Shown here: piece after piece, positions 44,974-53,561 of the stretch | Layout of the letters: the number at the start of each line of letters is the position of its first letter | Position numbering within the stretch: the first letter of the stretch is position 1 | Assembly: GCA_017436305.1 (NCBI GenBank) | Contig: JAFSDJ010000066.1 | Location: 22,001 to 86,000 of the forward strand | Source of the DNA: Lachnospiraceae bacterium | GTDB taxonomy: Bacteria > Bacillota > Clostridia > Lachnospirales > Lachnospiraceae | DNA length: 64,000 nt | Reading direction: 5' to 3' | Made by a program: the position numbers and the translations under genes | The notes under the pieces: model-generated | What the model was told of the DNA's origin: nothing | Databases searched by the model: none | The model's input: only the letters and a program-made list of their open reading frames with translations

Positions 44974-46026
44974 CTAATTCCAATTCTCCAATTCTTCTCT
45001 AAGTGTATCTAATAATTTCTCTTCCGGAACTTTTTTTACTATTTCTCCATGTTTAATTAAAAGTCCTTCTCCAATGCCGCCGGCAATACCGAGATCTGCC
45101 TCTTTTGCTTCACCCGGTCCATTTACAACACACCCCATAACTGCCAACTTTATGTCAAGGGGATAATCTGCTGCCATTTCTTCAACCTTTGATGCAAGGG
45201 AAATTAAATCAATCTGTGTACGTCCGCAGGTTGGACAGGAAACTACTTCGATGCCTCCTTTTCGAAGTCCTAAGGTTCTTAAAATCAGCTTTGCTGTTTT
45301 TACTTCTTCTACCGGGTCTCCGGTTAATGAAACCCTGATAGTATCTCCGATTCCCTGACCTAAAATCATGCCAAGACCAACAGAAGATTTAATATTTCCG
45401 CTCCATAATGTACCGGATTCGGTAATGCCTACATGAAGTGGATAATTGGTTTCTTTTACTAATAATTCATGGGCTTTTACACACATTAAAACATCTGAGG
45501 ATTTAATACTGATTACTAAATTGTCATAACCTAAATCCTCAATGATTTTTACTTTATCAAGGGCACTTTCCACAATGCCTTCTGCCGTTACTTTCCCGTA
45601 TTTTTCAATAATATTTTTTTCTAACGAACCACTGTTGACCCCTACACGGATTGGAATATTTCGCTCCTTTGCCACATCAACCACTGCTTTTACTCTGTCT
45701 GTGCCGCCAATATTTCCCGGATTAATACGGATTTTATCGGCTCCGTTTTCCATAGCTGCAATTGCCATTTTATAGTCAAAGTGAATGTCTGCTACTAGTG
45801 GAATGGAAATCTGTTTTTTAATTTCTGCAAGTGCTTTTGCTGCTTCCATAGTAGGCACAGTGCAACGGATAATTTCGCAGCCTGCTTTTTCCAGTCTGTG
45901 AATCTGTTCTACCGTTCCTTTTACATCCTCAGTTTTTGTATTAGTCATAGACTGAATTAAAACCGGATTGCCTCCTCCGATTAGTTTATTTCCTATTTTG
46001 ATTACTTTTGTGTTATCCCGATACAT
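44974..46026 (-). CDS. ispG: 4-hydroxy-3-methylbut-2-enyl-diphosphate synthase
   Basis: IspG carries out the iron-sulfur-dependent reductive ring opening near the end of the MEP pathway. The 350-residue protein has the TIM-barrel half (IQSMTNTKTEDV, PLVADIHFDYKMAIAA, KIRINPGNIG) and the cluster-binding part (VSCPTCGRTQID, AVMGCVVNGPGEA) with three cysteines. It is directly followed by polC. In many Firmicutes it comes right after rseP; here 3.5 kb separates them. Confidence 0.97.
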   Translation of the reverse strand: MYRDNTKVIKIGNKLIGGGNPVLIQSMTNTKTEDVKGTVEQIHRLEKAGCEIIRCTVPTMEAAKALAEIKKQISIPLVADIHFDYKMAIAAMENGADKIRINPGNIGGTDRVKAVVDVAKERNIPIRVGVNSGSLEKNIIEKYGKVTAEGIVESALDKVKIIEDLGYDNLVISIKSSDVLMCVKAHELLVKETNYPLHVGITESGTLWSGNIKSSVGLGMILGQGIGDTIRVSLTGDPVEEVKTAKLILRTLGLRKGGIEVVSCPTCGRTQIDLISLASKVEEMAADYPLDIKLAVMGCVVNGPGEAKEADLGIAGGIGEGLLIKHGEIVKKVPEEKLLDTLREELENWN

Positions 46027-46141
46027 ATGCTACCTTCCTTTTCGTCTTTCTTTTTAAATTCCTTATATACTGCCGGTTTATAAAACAAATTGTAAAAGTT
46101 CCGCTATAAACTATAGTTTTTATAAACATTCTTCTTGTTTT

Positions 46142-46170
46142 AGTATAGCATTTATCGTTTTTTATCTCAA
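46142..46170 (-). promoter_or_regulatory. Promoter of ispG-polC
   Basis: On the minus strand TTGAGA (46165-46170) is followed after 17 bases by TATACT (46142-46147), with an extended TGC before it. It leaves a leader of about 110 bases before the ispG start, containing an AACTATAGTT palindrome. Confidence 0.65.
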
Positions 46171-46216
46171 GGCTGTTTCGCCAACTGTTACTTCGTTTTA
46201 TTGTGAATTTTTTTCG

Positions 46217-46780
46217 TCAATTAACAATCCCTAAATGCTCAAGTAATATTTTAATTCCAAGTAAAATCAGAATAATTCCGCCGGCAAGCTCTGCTTTAGA
46301 TTTGTATTTAACACCGAATACATTTCCTATTTTTATCCCTGCCATAGAAAGAACAAGGGTTATAATTCCGATAGATGATACTGCCATTGCCAGATTTACC
46401 TTTAAAAAGGCAAAGGTGATTCCAATGGCCAGTGCATCAATGCTTGTGGCAATTGCTAAAATAAACATGGTTCTAAATGCCAAAGAATCGTCTGCATGCT
46501 CGTCCTCTTTTGAAAGTGCTTCCTTTATCATATTAACACCAATTAAGCCAAGCAGTACAAAGGCAATCCAATGGTCAATAGCAGTAATTTTGTCTTGAAA
46601 CTGTACTCCCAACACATACCCGATTGTTGGCATAAGTGCCTGAAAACCACCAAACCAGATACCAACAATGAACATTTTTTTCGCTGTTACCTTTTTCATT
46701 GCCAGTCCTTTACAGATGGAAACTGCAAAGGCATCCATTGCCAGTCCTACTGCCAAAGTTAAAATTGTAAATACGCTCAT
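46217..46780 (-). CDS. mntP: Manganese efflux pump MntP
   Basis: MntP exports Mn2+ across the cytoplasmic membrane. The 187-residue protein begins [20 protein letters not shown] and has six hydrophobic segments in two repeated halves. Each half carries the family aspartate motif: [14 protein letters not shown] in the first and [15 protein letters not shown] in the second. The ATG at 46778-46780 follows AGGAGG; the longer upstream frame runs into the riboswitch leader. A manganese riboswitch precedes the gene, which supports the substrate. Confidence 0.93.
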   Translation of the reverse strand: MSVFTILTLAVGLAMDAFAVSICKGLAMKKVTAKKMFIVGIWFGGFQALMPTIGYVLGVQFQDKITAIDHWIAFVLLGLIGVNMIKEALSKEDEHADDSLAFRTMFILAIATSIDALAIGITFAFLKVNLAMAVSSIGIITLVLSMAGIKIGNVFGVKYKSKAELAGGIILILLGIKILLEHLGIVN

Positions 46781-46887
46781 TTCTTTTCCTCCTGTTATTT
46801 CATAAGCCCTTTTGCAAAGCTTTTTTGATCCGTGCTTAGCCACGCATTGTTAGCAAAAAGTACTTCCCGCACCCTAAGCTTATATAT

Positions 46888-47036
46888 AAAAAAGACTCAA
46901 AGACAACAGCTTTCATAAGGCCGTCGTCCATGAGTCTCATTATTTAAGGTAATACCAGATTTTCATCATTATGTTGACATTACCACAGCTATGCTGCAAA
47001 CTACTCCCTCACGGGTTTATTTACTTTTCTGTCGCT
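46888..47036 (-). promoter_or_regulatory. yybP-ykoY (Mn2+) riboswitch with terminator, upstream of mntP
   Basis: Minus-strand leader RNA contains the hallmark GGGAGTAG (47001-47008). A GCAGC/GCTGT stem and a GGTAAT/ATTACC stem follow, the latter enclosing GTCAACAT (46971-46978). It ends in an intrinsic terminator (46888-46937): AGACTCA/TGAGTCT outer stem, a 9-pair inner stem with two G-U pairs, then T6. This family senses Mn2+ and commonly controls mntP, which starts about 110 bases downstream. The expected action is antitermination when Mn2+ is bound. Confidence 0.75.
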
Positions 47037-47042
47037 TTAATG

Positions 47043-47100
47043 ATTCTATTATAATTGATAAATTTTGTCAATTAATATTTATAAAATTAGCATATGCTAA
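47043..47100 (-). promoter_or_regulatory. Promoter of the mntP leader, with adjacent 14-bp palindrome
   Basis: TTGACA (47066-47071), 17 bases, TAGAAT (47043-47048) on the minus strand start the riboswitch transcript near 47036. Fifteen bases upstream of the -35 is a perfect palindrome TTAGCATATGCTAA (47087-47100). It could be an operator or the small terminator of the 51-residue gene, as TTTT follows on the minus strand. Confidence 0.75.
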
Positions 47101-47135
47101 CTTTCTCTTTATTCACTATTAACACTCATCCTTTA

Positions 47136-47291
47136 TTATGCCTCAATATCCTTCTGGGTATCCTCTTTTAAATTTCTAAGTAACTCCTTTGCCTTTTCAG
47201 TATCCCCATTTTCCAATAACTTTTCTATATCTTCTAAATCTCTCTTTAATCTTCTTAAATATGCTACAAATTCCTTCATGTTATCTTCCAT
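47136..47291 (-). CDS. Small hypothetical protein, 51 residues
   Basis: I do not recognise this protein. It begins MEDNMKEFVAYLRRLKRDL and ends KEDTQKDIEA. It is highly charged and has a heptad-like leucine pattern, so it is probably a single amphipathic helix or a short coiled coil. The evidence that it is a gene is good: AAGGGAG lies 9 bases before the ATG at 47289-47291, a TTGACT-17-TATCAT promoter lies just upstream, and codon use matches neighbours. It stands between the kinase gene and the mntP leader, in the same direction. Confidence 0.7.
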   Translation of the reverse strand: MEDNMKEFVAYLRRLKRDLEDIEKLLENGDTEKAKELLRNLKEDTQKDIEA

Positions 47292-47311
47292 GGTCTACAC
47301 TCCCTTCATAG

Positions 47312-47344
47312 GGTTATGATAACCTTTTCCTTTCTCCCAGTCAA
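47312..47344 (-). promoter_or_regulatory. Promoter of the 51-residue gene with overlapping palindrome
   Basis: TTGACT (47339-47344), 17 bases, TATCAT (47316-47321) on the minus strand. A GGTTAT-C-ATAACC inverted repeat (47312-47324) covers the -10 region, a suitable place for a repressor. Confidence 0.6.
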
Positions 47345-47461
47345 TATTATTTGACGTTATTTTATTGTATTTTTAATTGGTATTTTATTTTTTAATTATT
47401 TGCCTGCTTCAGTTAATTCTACTTAAACACACAAGCGTTTTTTTCTCTTCTTTGCTATTCT

Positions 47462-48607
47462 TTATTTTTCTTTATTCTCCCGTATGAGTATCTTTCTGCC
47501 ATATTCATCTCTTGGTACCTGGTTTTCCATATTATAAACAGCTTTTGCCTGAACTTCAGGAAATACTGAAACACCCTGAAGCATCATAAAACAAGCTAAA
47601 AAACAAATTAACAACACCAGGCCCGGAATTTTCTTTGCTGAAAGTAACAATCGAATCCCATCGCCTTTATAAAACCCTTCTTTCTTTTTACAAAATCCCA
47701 TATACCACAAAAAGGAAAACATCCAGAACACAAATGACGGATACAAAAACTGCCCGGGAATCCTAAAATGCAATACAAAACATATAATACTGACAGAAAA
47801 AAGAATTAGAAAAACAGCATTTGCCATTACTTTTTGTCTTTTCTTTCTTTTTTCCAAAAATCTAAGCTTTTTTAATGCTTCTGACAGTTGTTCTTCCGTT
47901 TCATATCGCTTTTCTTTTTCGAATGAAATACACGTTAATACAATTTCCTTAAGTTCCTCACTTAAATAGGGATGGTTCATTTTTTTCGTGCCACTTGTAT
48001 CCACTGGAAATTCTCCGGTAATCATTTTGTATAGCAGGACACCAAAGCTGTAAAAATCTGTCCGCCTGTCAATTCCCGGAGAATACAAATGCTGCAATAC
48101 CTGTTCCGGTGCAGCATACCCTAAAGTACCATATGCTGCTTTTCTTTTCTCCTTGCAAAATGCAGCACCAAAATCAATGAGCTTTACATTTCCCTCCTTA
48201 TCAATCATTACATTAGAAGGCTTTAAATCCCCATATACAATAGTTGGATTCTGATTGTGTAAGCATTTTAATGCTTCCAAAATTTCCAGTGAAATCCTTA
48301 CACACTCCTCTTTTGGAATTGTTTTCTTTTCTTTTAATATTTCTTCTAACGTATTTCCTTCAATGTATTCCATCACTAAATAGGATTCATTTTCTTCTTT
48401 TATTACATCTACAAAAAGAGGCAGATTTTTGTGCTTTATGTATCTCAATGCCTCTATCTCTCTTTCTATCTGGTTTAATTCCTTCACCTGCTTAACTGCC
48501 CATAATTTTCTCACTCTTGTATCTTCTGCCAGATACACACTTCCATTTCCGCCCTTACCAAGTTGTCTTATTATTTTATATTTTTTACCTATAATAGTTC
48601 CTTCCAT
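47462..48607 (-). CDS. Membrane Ser/Thr protein kinase (Hanks type, no PASTA domains)
   Basis: The 381-residue protein has an N-terminal kinase domain: glycine loop LGKGGNGSVYLAE, lysine in AVKQV, catalytic loop YGDLKPSNVM, LIDFGAAF, and YGTLGYAAPEQVL. The catalytic loop reads YGD where most kinases have HRD, so it is a non-RD kinase. After about residue 255 come three or four hydrophobic segments and a short lysine-rich tail. Unlike PrkC/StkP it has no extracellular PASTA repeats. It follows the PP2C gene by 21 bases, so kinase and phosphatase form a pair. Targets are unknown. Confidence 0.88.
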   Translation of the reverse strand: MEGTIIGKKYKIIRQLGKGGNGSVYLAEDTRVRKLWAVKQVKELNQIEREIEALRYIKHKNLPLFVDVIKEENESYLVMEYIEGNTLEEILKEKKTIPKEECVRISLEILEALKCLHNQNPTIVYGDLKPSNVMIDKEGNVKLIDFGAAFCKEKRKAAYGTLGYAAPEQVLQHLYSPGIDRRTDFYSFGVLLYKMITGEFPVDTSGTKKMNHPYLSEELKEIVLTCISFEKEKRYETEEQLSEALKKLRFLEKRKKRQKVMANAVFLILFSVSIICFVLHFRIPGQFLYPSFVFWMFSFLWYMGFCKKKEGFYKGDGIRLLLSAKKIPGLVLLICFLACFMMLQGVSVFPEVQAKAVYNMENQVPRDEYGRKILIRENKEK

Positions 48608-48628
48608 AATGTTTTCTCCTCCCTTTTT

Positions 48629-49372
48629 TCATCGCCACACCTTCACATAAAGTGCCGACACATTATCTCTTTCCCCCTTTTGGATTAACCGCTTAACAAT
48701 TTCCTTTAATCGTTTCTCAATCTCTGCATTACTTTTTAATCTCGCTGGGGCAAGGTACTTTTTTAACCCTTTATCAAACTGCCTGTAAAATCCGTCCGAA
48801 CAAAGCAGAAAACCACTTTCTCCTTTTGGAATCTGAAACTGGTAAAAATCCACCCTGCCATCGGGTGTCAGTCCGAGACATCTGGTAAGCACATTTGTTT
48901 TTTTCCTGTGGTCTTTTGTAAACTGTCTGCTCAAAGATATGCCTTTAAAAAACAGGTATGAAAAAAATCCGTAAATCCGACTGTCTCCTATATGAAATAT
49001 ATACCCCTTTTTTTCATATAAAATCAGTACACTTGCCGTTGTTCCCAGAGGAAACCTTTTTGTTTTCATATGGTAAAACAGCTCTTTATTCACTTTCTTG
49101 AAAAAACGCATTCCTTTCCCTTTTATTACAACTGCCGTTCCACCTCGTCTTATTGCCGGTAAACACTCATTTAAAACCCACTGTTCAAGTTGCTCAGCCA
49201 CATAGCCACTGGCCAATTCTCCATTTCCTATACCGCCCATTCCATCGCAAATACATCCTACAACAAGGCTTCCATTTTTTGTTTTTATGGTACGAAGGAG
49301 TAGCGAATCTTCATTAACAGCCTTTTTATTGCCTGTCTCCCACACATATCCATATGCAATTTTTCCTTTCAT
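48629..49372 (-). CDS. PP2C-family Ser/Thr protein phosphatase
   Basis: The 247-residue phosphatase has the metal-binding motifs of the family: NEDS near residue 20, CDGMGGIGNGELAS near 38, HIGDSRIYGF near 120, LLCSDGFYRQ near 195 and RDNVSALYV near the C-terminus. There is no membrane segment. It lies immediately before the kinase gene and presumably reverses its phosphorylation. It has its own promoter about 80 bases upstream. Confidence 0.92.
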   Translation of the reverse strand: MKGKIAYGYVWETGNKKAVNEDSLLLRTIKTKNGSLVVGCICDGMGGIGNGELASGYVAEQLEQWVLNECLPAIRRGGTAVVIKGKGMRFFKKVNKELFYHMKTKRFPLGTTASVLILYEKKGYIFHIGDSRIYGFFSYLFFKGISLSRQFTKDHRKKTNVLTRCLGLTPDGRVDFYQFQIPKGESGFLLCSDGFYRQFDKGLKKYLAPARLKSNAEIEKRLKEIVKRLIQKGERDNVSALYVKVWR

Positions 49373-49451
49373 ATGCTCCTTTCCAAAAGCTTTTTATTCT
49401 GGGAAAATTAAAAAAGAATTTATATAAAAGATTTGATTTTGAATTGTTCTA

Positions 49452-49480
49452 TTTATATCACACATTATCTTACTCTACAA
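49452..49480 (-). promoter_or_regulatory. Promoter of the phosphatase-kinase pair
   Basis: On the minus strand TTGTAG (49475-49480), 17 bases, TATAAA (49452-49457) with an extended TGA. The remaining bases of this 231-base gap hold the rseP terminator and an A/T-rich leader. Confidence 0.55.
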
Positions 49481-49494
49481 TTGGCATTTTCCAC

Positions 49495-49536
49495 AAAAAA
49501 TGAGCTTTGAAAGACTCCTAAAGCCTTTTAAAGCCC
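49495..49536 (-). terminator. Intrinsic terminator after rseP
   Basis: GGGCTTT pairs with AAAGCTC (one G-U), with an inner AAAG/CTTT pairing, followed on the minus strand by T6. It closes the pyrH-to-rseP run and separates it from the phosphatase gene. Confidence 0.7.
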
Positions 49537-49603
49537 ATATCTACACTATCTTATTCGTGTCAAATTATATCATACAATTTTTCTATTCTCACAAATCCGA
49601 CAA

Positions 49604-50722
49604 CTAGAAAATTCTTGCCAAATCATTAAACAACACAAATACCATTAGCACCATTAAAAGCACAAACCCCACAAAATGAACAATGCCTTCTTTTTCCGGC
49701 GGAACCGGCTTTCCTCTTACTGCTTCAATAATAAGAAATACTAATCTACCACCGTCTAATGCAGGAAGCGGCAATAGATTAAGAACTCCCAAGTTTGCAC
49801 TAAGTAAGATTGCAAAGCTTAGCATATTTAAGAAAACATAGTAAACACCTGATGACTTGGAAGCATCATAAATGGTATCTACCGCCTGCGCCATTCCTAC
49901 CGGTCCTGACACATCATCCTTACTTACCTTACCCTGAATTAACATCTGGAGACTTTTTATGGTATTGTCAATCTGATATTTTACTTCATACCAGCTATAT
50001 TTTAAAGTTCCCGTTAAATTCATTTTTGTATACTCATAGCCGCCCATAATACCAATATAATATCTTCCGGCTTCTTCATCATACAACGGGGTTAGAGTTG
50101 TTTCATACTGCTTGCCATCCCGCATATATACAATATCAATTTCCTCTCCCTCACTTAGCATGGAGAAAAAGCTGATTTCCCTGTAAAGATTAATTTTCTT
50201 GCCATTTAAAGAAACAATGGTATCTCCCGGTAAAAGTCCTGCTGCTTGGGCTGCACCGCCTTCTGTCAACTGAGAAATTACCGGCAAATCACTACCAATT
50301 CCCCCTACAATAATCAGTGCCAACAAAAATGCCAGAATAAAATTAAAAACAGGTCCTGCCACAACCGTTGCAATCCTGGCTCCTACTTTTGCATCTAAAA
50401 AGGAACCTGATTTTTTCTCAAGATCTGTATTTGCTACAAATTCATCCTTTTCATCCTTTTTACCTTCCAAAGGCTTATCATTACCTTCTCCCAGTACATC
50501 GCTACTATAACCAACCTCTCCTTCAAACATACATGCTCCGCCAATGGGAAACAACCGGATTGTATATAAGGTTCCATTTTTTGTAGTCTTAAATAGAATG
50601 GGGCCCATTCCTACACTGAATTCAACGACTGTTATTCCATTCATTTTTGCGATAATCATATGTCCAAATTCATGGGCTATGACTACCGTTGCAAATATAA
50701 GAATAAATAACAAAATACTCAT
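49604..50722 (-). CDS. rseP: Site-2 zinc metalloprotease RseP/RasP
   Basis: This intramembrane protease cleaves anti-sigma factors and signal-peptide remnants. The 372-residue protein has the zinc motif HEFGH near residue 17, a PDZ domain (about 160-240: GGAAQAAGLLPGDTIVSLNGKKI) and the second active-site motif NLLPLPALDGGR near 315, within four membrane segments. It starts 1 base after dxr, in the conserved cdsA-dxr-rseP order. Confidence 0.95.
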   Translation of the reverse strand: MSILLFILIFATVVIAHEFGHMIIAKMNGITVVEFSVGMGPILFKTTKNGTLYTIRLFPIGGACMFEGEVGYSSDVLGEGNDKPLEGKKDEKDEFVANTDLEKKSGSFLDAKVGARIATVVAGPVFNFILAFLLALIIVGGIGSDLPVISQLTEGGAAQAAGLLPGDTIVSLNGKKINLYREISFFSMLSEGEEIDIVYMRDGKQYETTLTPLYDEEAGRYYIGIMGGYEYTKMNLTGTLKYSWYEVKYQIDNTIKSLQMLIQGKVSKDDVSGPVGMAQAVDTIYDASKSSGVYYVFLNMLSFAILLSANLGVLNLLPLPALDGGRLVFLIIEAVRGKPVPPEKEGIVHFVGFVLLMVLMVFVLFNDLARIF

Positions 50723-50723
50723 T

Positions 50724-51869
50724 TTACCACCTGCTCTCTATAAACTCGTAACATTCTGCCTCTGTGGCTAAAATCTCCTCTAAAGAAGGATTCTCAATAT
50801 TGGTATGTCTACTCATAGCTTCCCCAATTATTTCAGGAATTTCTAAAAATTTTATCTTTCTATTTAAAAATAGGCTGACTGCTTTTTCATTGGCAGCATT
50901 GTATACGGTAGGCATACTGCCCCCTATTTTAAAAGCTTCGAATGCTAATTTTAAACCGGTAAAAGTATTTAAGTCCGGCTCCTCAAAAGTCATCTGAGCC
51001 AATTTATAAAAATCCAATGTTTCGTCATTTCTAAAAAGTCTGTCAGGATAAAAAAGTGCATATTGAATAGGAAGCTTCATATCCGGTACTCCAAGCTGGG
51101 CAATCACGGCACCGTCCACATACTCTACCATAGAATGTATGATACTCTGAGGATGTACTACTACTTTTATTTGCTCAGGGCCTACATTAAATAACCATCC
51201 TGCTTCCATAACTTCCAGCCCTTTATTTACCATAGTTGCAGAATCTATTGTAATTTTCTGCCCCATGGACCAGTTTGGATGTTTTAAGGCATCTTCCACC
51301 TGAATATTTGTTAATTCTTCTTTTTTTCTGCCTCTGAAAGGTCCACCGGAAGCTGTTAATAAAATCTTGGAAACTTTATCCTTTGGCTCTCCATTTAAAG
51401 ACTGAAAAATAGCACTATGTTCGCTATCTACAGGAAGAATTGGCACATTCAGCTTTTTGGATAAAGGCATAATTAAATGGCCGGCTGTAACTAATGTTTC
51501 TTTATTAGCAAGAGCGATTGTTTTTCCGGCTTCCATGGCTGCAATAGTAGGACGAAGTCCTATCATGCCTACCATAGCAGTTACTACAGTATCTATTTCC
51601 GGAAGTGCCACCACAGTAAGAAGTCCCTCCATTCCATGAAGAACCTTAACCGGTAAATCCTTTACTCTTACACTTAAATCCTTTGCGGCCTCTTCTGTCC
51701 ACATAACTGCATAAGATGGAGCAAACTCACGAATCTGCTCCTCCATTTTTTCTACACTCTTTCCTGCTGCCAGAGCAACTATTTGAAGCTTATCCCTTTG
51801 TTCTCTTGCAATTTGTAACGTCTGGGTTCCAATAGAACCGGTAGAACCAAGCACTGTAATTTTCTTCAT
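50724..51869 (-). CDS. dxr: 1-deoxy-D-xylulose-5-phosphate reductoisomerase
   Basis: Dxr makes 2-C-methyl-D-erythritol 4-phosphate, the second MEP step, with NADPH. It has the NADPH site VLGSTGSIGTQTL at the N-terminus, LANKETLVTAG near residue 120, the metal-binding VDSEHSAIFQ near 147 and the TASGGPFRG loop near 174. The 381 residues are normal. It lies between cdsA and rseP. Confidence 0.98.
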   Translation of the reverse strand: MKKITVLGSTGSIGTQTLQIAREQRDKLQIVALAAGKSVEKMEEQIREFAPSYAVMWTEEAAKDLSVRVKDLPVKVLHGMEGLLTVVALPEIDTVVTAMVGMIGLRPTIAAMEAGKTIALANKETLVTAGHLIMPLSKKLNVPILPVDSEHSAIFQSLNGEPKDKVSKILLTASGGPFRGRKKEELTNIQVEDALKHPNWSMGQKITIDSATMVNKGLEVMEAGWLFNVGPEQIKVVVHPQSIIHSMVEYVDGAVIAQLGVPDMKLPIQYALFYPDRLFRNDETLDFYKLAQMTFEEPDLNTFTGLKLAFEAFKIGGSMPTVYNAANEKAVSLFLNRKIKFLEIPEIIGEAMSRHTNIENPSLEEILATEAECYEFIESRW

Positions 51870-51927
51870 GTTTGCCTCCTAATTTAATGACATTTTTATC
51901 CGGTTGCTGTGTAAGCAGTACCCTTTA

Positions 51928-52761
51928 TTAATACAACGTTTTATTTAATAATAATACTGCTAAATAATAAATCATCGGTGCCGTAAACATAACACTGTCA
52001 AAACGATCCATAATACCGCCGTGTCCCGGAATCAGCTTTCCATAATCTTTTATGTTGAAGTTGCGTTTTATGGCAGAAGCTGCTAAGTCTCCAATCTGAC
52101 TAATCACTGCTCCAATTCCTGTTATAACCCCAATCATCCATATATTATTAAGTTCTAACAGATTAAAATGGACCATAACATAGCCATATAACACTCCAAC
52201 TAAAACAGCACCTGCAACACCGCCAATTGCTCCTTCAACGCTCTTTTTGGGGCTAAGCACCGGTGCCATTTTATGTTTCCCTATAGCAGAACCCACTAAA
52301 TAAGCACAGGTATCACAAATCCAAGAGCTTATAAAAATCAACCAGACAAGGTAAATGCCATCCTCTAAATTTCTTGTAAGGTAAATATAAGACAGCATAA
52401 TCGGTCCATACAAAAAGGAAAAAGCCGTAGCCATTACCTGATTTGCATGATACTTAGGAAAAGCAAACACATACACACTCATAAGCCCAATCAATGTAAG
52501 GGCAATAGTTAACATAACATATGTTTCTGTGGCTGAAAAAAAACGCACTCCGTAATATCCAAAAATGCCTAACAATCCTACAATCTCTAATGCATTTATG
52601 TCTCCTTTTTTATCGTTAACCTTAGTAGCTTTTGCCATTTCCCTATAAGCAACTACTGAAATAAACAGGCACAATAAAAATAGAATATCCCCGCCTAAAA
52701 GCAATGCTGCCGCCAGTACAACAACCAGAACAATACTGCTTAAAACTCTTTCCAGAAACAT
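51928..52761 (-). CDS. cdsA: Phosphatidate cytidylyltransferase
   Basis: CdsA converts phosphatidic acid and CTP to CDP-diacylglycerol. The 277-residue protein has about seven membrane segments and the C-terminal signature SQIGDLAASAIKRNFNIKD followed by PGHGGIMDRFDS. It starts 1 base after the uppS stop codon. Its product is the substrate of PgsA encoded at 10.5 kb. Confidence 0.96.
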   Translation of the reverse strand: MFLERVLSSIVLVVVLAAALLLGGDILFLLCLFISVVAYREMAKATKVNDKKGDINALEIVGLLGIFGYYGVRFFSATETYVMLTIALTLIGLMSVYVFAFPKYHANQVMATAFSFLYGPIMLSYIYLTRNLEDGIYLVWLIFISSWICDTCAYLVGSAIGKHKMAPVLSPKKSVEGAIGGVAGAVLVGVLYGYVMVHFNLLELNNIWMIGVITGIGAVISQIGDLAASAIKRNFNIKDYGKLIPGHGGIMDRFDSVMFTAPMIYYLAVLLLNKTLY

Positions 52762-52762
52762 G

Positions 52763-53470
52763 TTAGTCCTCCTTTACAAGACCGTAACGGCGATCACGCT
52801 TTCCATATGCTTCTACCGCCTTTAACAGCTCTTCTTTTGTAAAATCAGGCCAAAGCACATCGGTAAAATAAAATTCTGTATATGCTAACTGCCAAAGTAA
52901 AAAGTTGGAAATCCTCTGTTCTCCACTTGTACGAATGAGCAAATCCGGGTCCGGAATTCCTTTTGTATCTAAATATTCTGCAAAAATATCTTCGCTAATA
53001 GCTTCCGGCTCCATCTTTTTTTCTGCTATGTCCTTGGCCATGTTTTTCATAGCTCTGACCATCTCATGTCTGCTTCCATAATTTAAGGCAATCTGAAAGT
53101 GGAGTCCATCATTATCCCTTGTAGCCTCCTCTAACTGGGCAATTCTATTTCTAATATCCTCGTCCAGTCCGGTTTTATCACCAATTACCCGTACACACAT
53201 CCTGTTTTTCTCAGCTGTCTTTAAACAGGTCTTCATGTAGTTTCGTAACAGCTTCATAAGGGCCTCTACCTCATCCTGGGGACGATTCCAATTTTCCGTG
53301 GAGAAAGCATAAACGGTTAAATACTTTATTCCCATTTTATAAGCTTCTTCACATATTTTTTCTACTGTTTTACTTCCCTGCACATGCCCATAATTTCTAG
53401 GCATACCCTTACTTTTTGCCCATCTTCCATTACCATCTAAAATAATGGCTACATGCTTTGGCACATTCAT
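52763..53470 (-). CDS. uppS: Undecaprenyl diphosphate synthase (isoprenyl transferase)
   Basis: UppS extends farnesyl diphosphate to the C55 carrier for cell-wall synthesis. Motifs are HVAIILDGNGRWAKSKG with the catalytic aspartate near residue 13, YAFSTENWNRP near 63, LNYGSRHEM near 137, and PDLLIRTSGEQRISNFLLWQ near 178. The ATG at 53468-53470 follows AGGAAGG; the longer upstream frame lacks a site and a family N-terminus. Length is 235 residues, slightly short but complete. Confidence 0.95.
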   Translation of the reverse strand: MNVPKHVAIILDGNGRWAKSKGMPRNYGHVQGSKTVEKICEEAYKMGIKYLTVYAFSTENWNRPQDEVEALMKLLRNYMKTCLKTAEKNRMCVRVIGDKTGLDEDIRNRIAQLEEATRDNDGLHFQIALNYGSRHEMVRAMKNMAKDIAEKKMEPEAISEDIFAEYLDTKGIPDPDLLIRTSGEQRISNFLLWQLAYTEFYFTDVLWPDFTKEELLKAVEAYGKRDRRYGLVKED

Positions 53471-53509
53471 ACTGCCTTCCTCACTTTCCGCATTTTCGCC
53501 CATATAGAA

Positions 53510-53544
53510 ATTGGGAACAGAGACATTTCTTTCTGTTCCCCAAT
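53510..53544 (-). terminator. Hairpin between frr and uppS
   Basis: GGGAACAGA (53513-53521) pairs with TCTGTTCCC (53532-53540); the stem continues past one bulged C into ATT/AAT. The minus-strand tail (TCTATATGG) is poor in T, so this may be a processing or attenuation element inside the run. Confidence 0.45.
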
Positions 53545-53561
53545 CTATTATATTATAGTAA

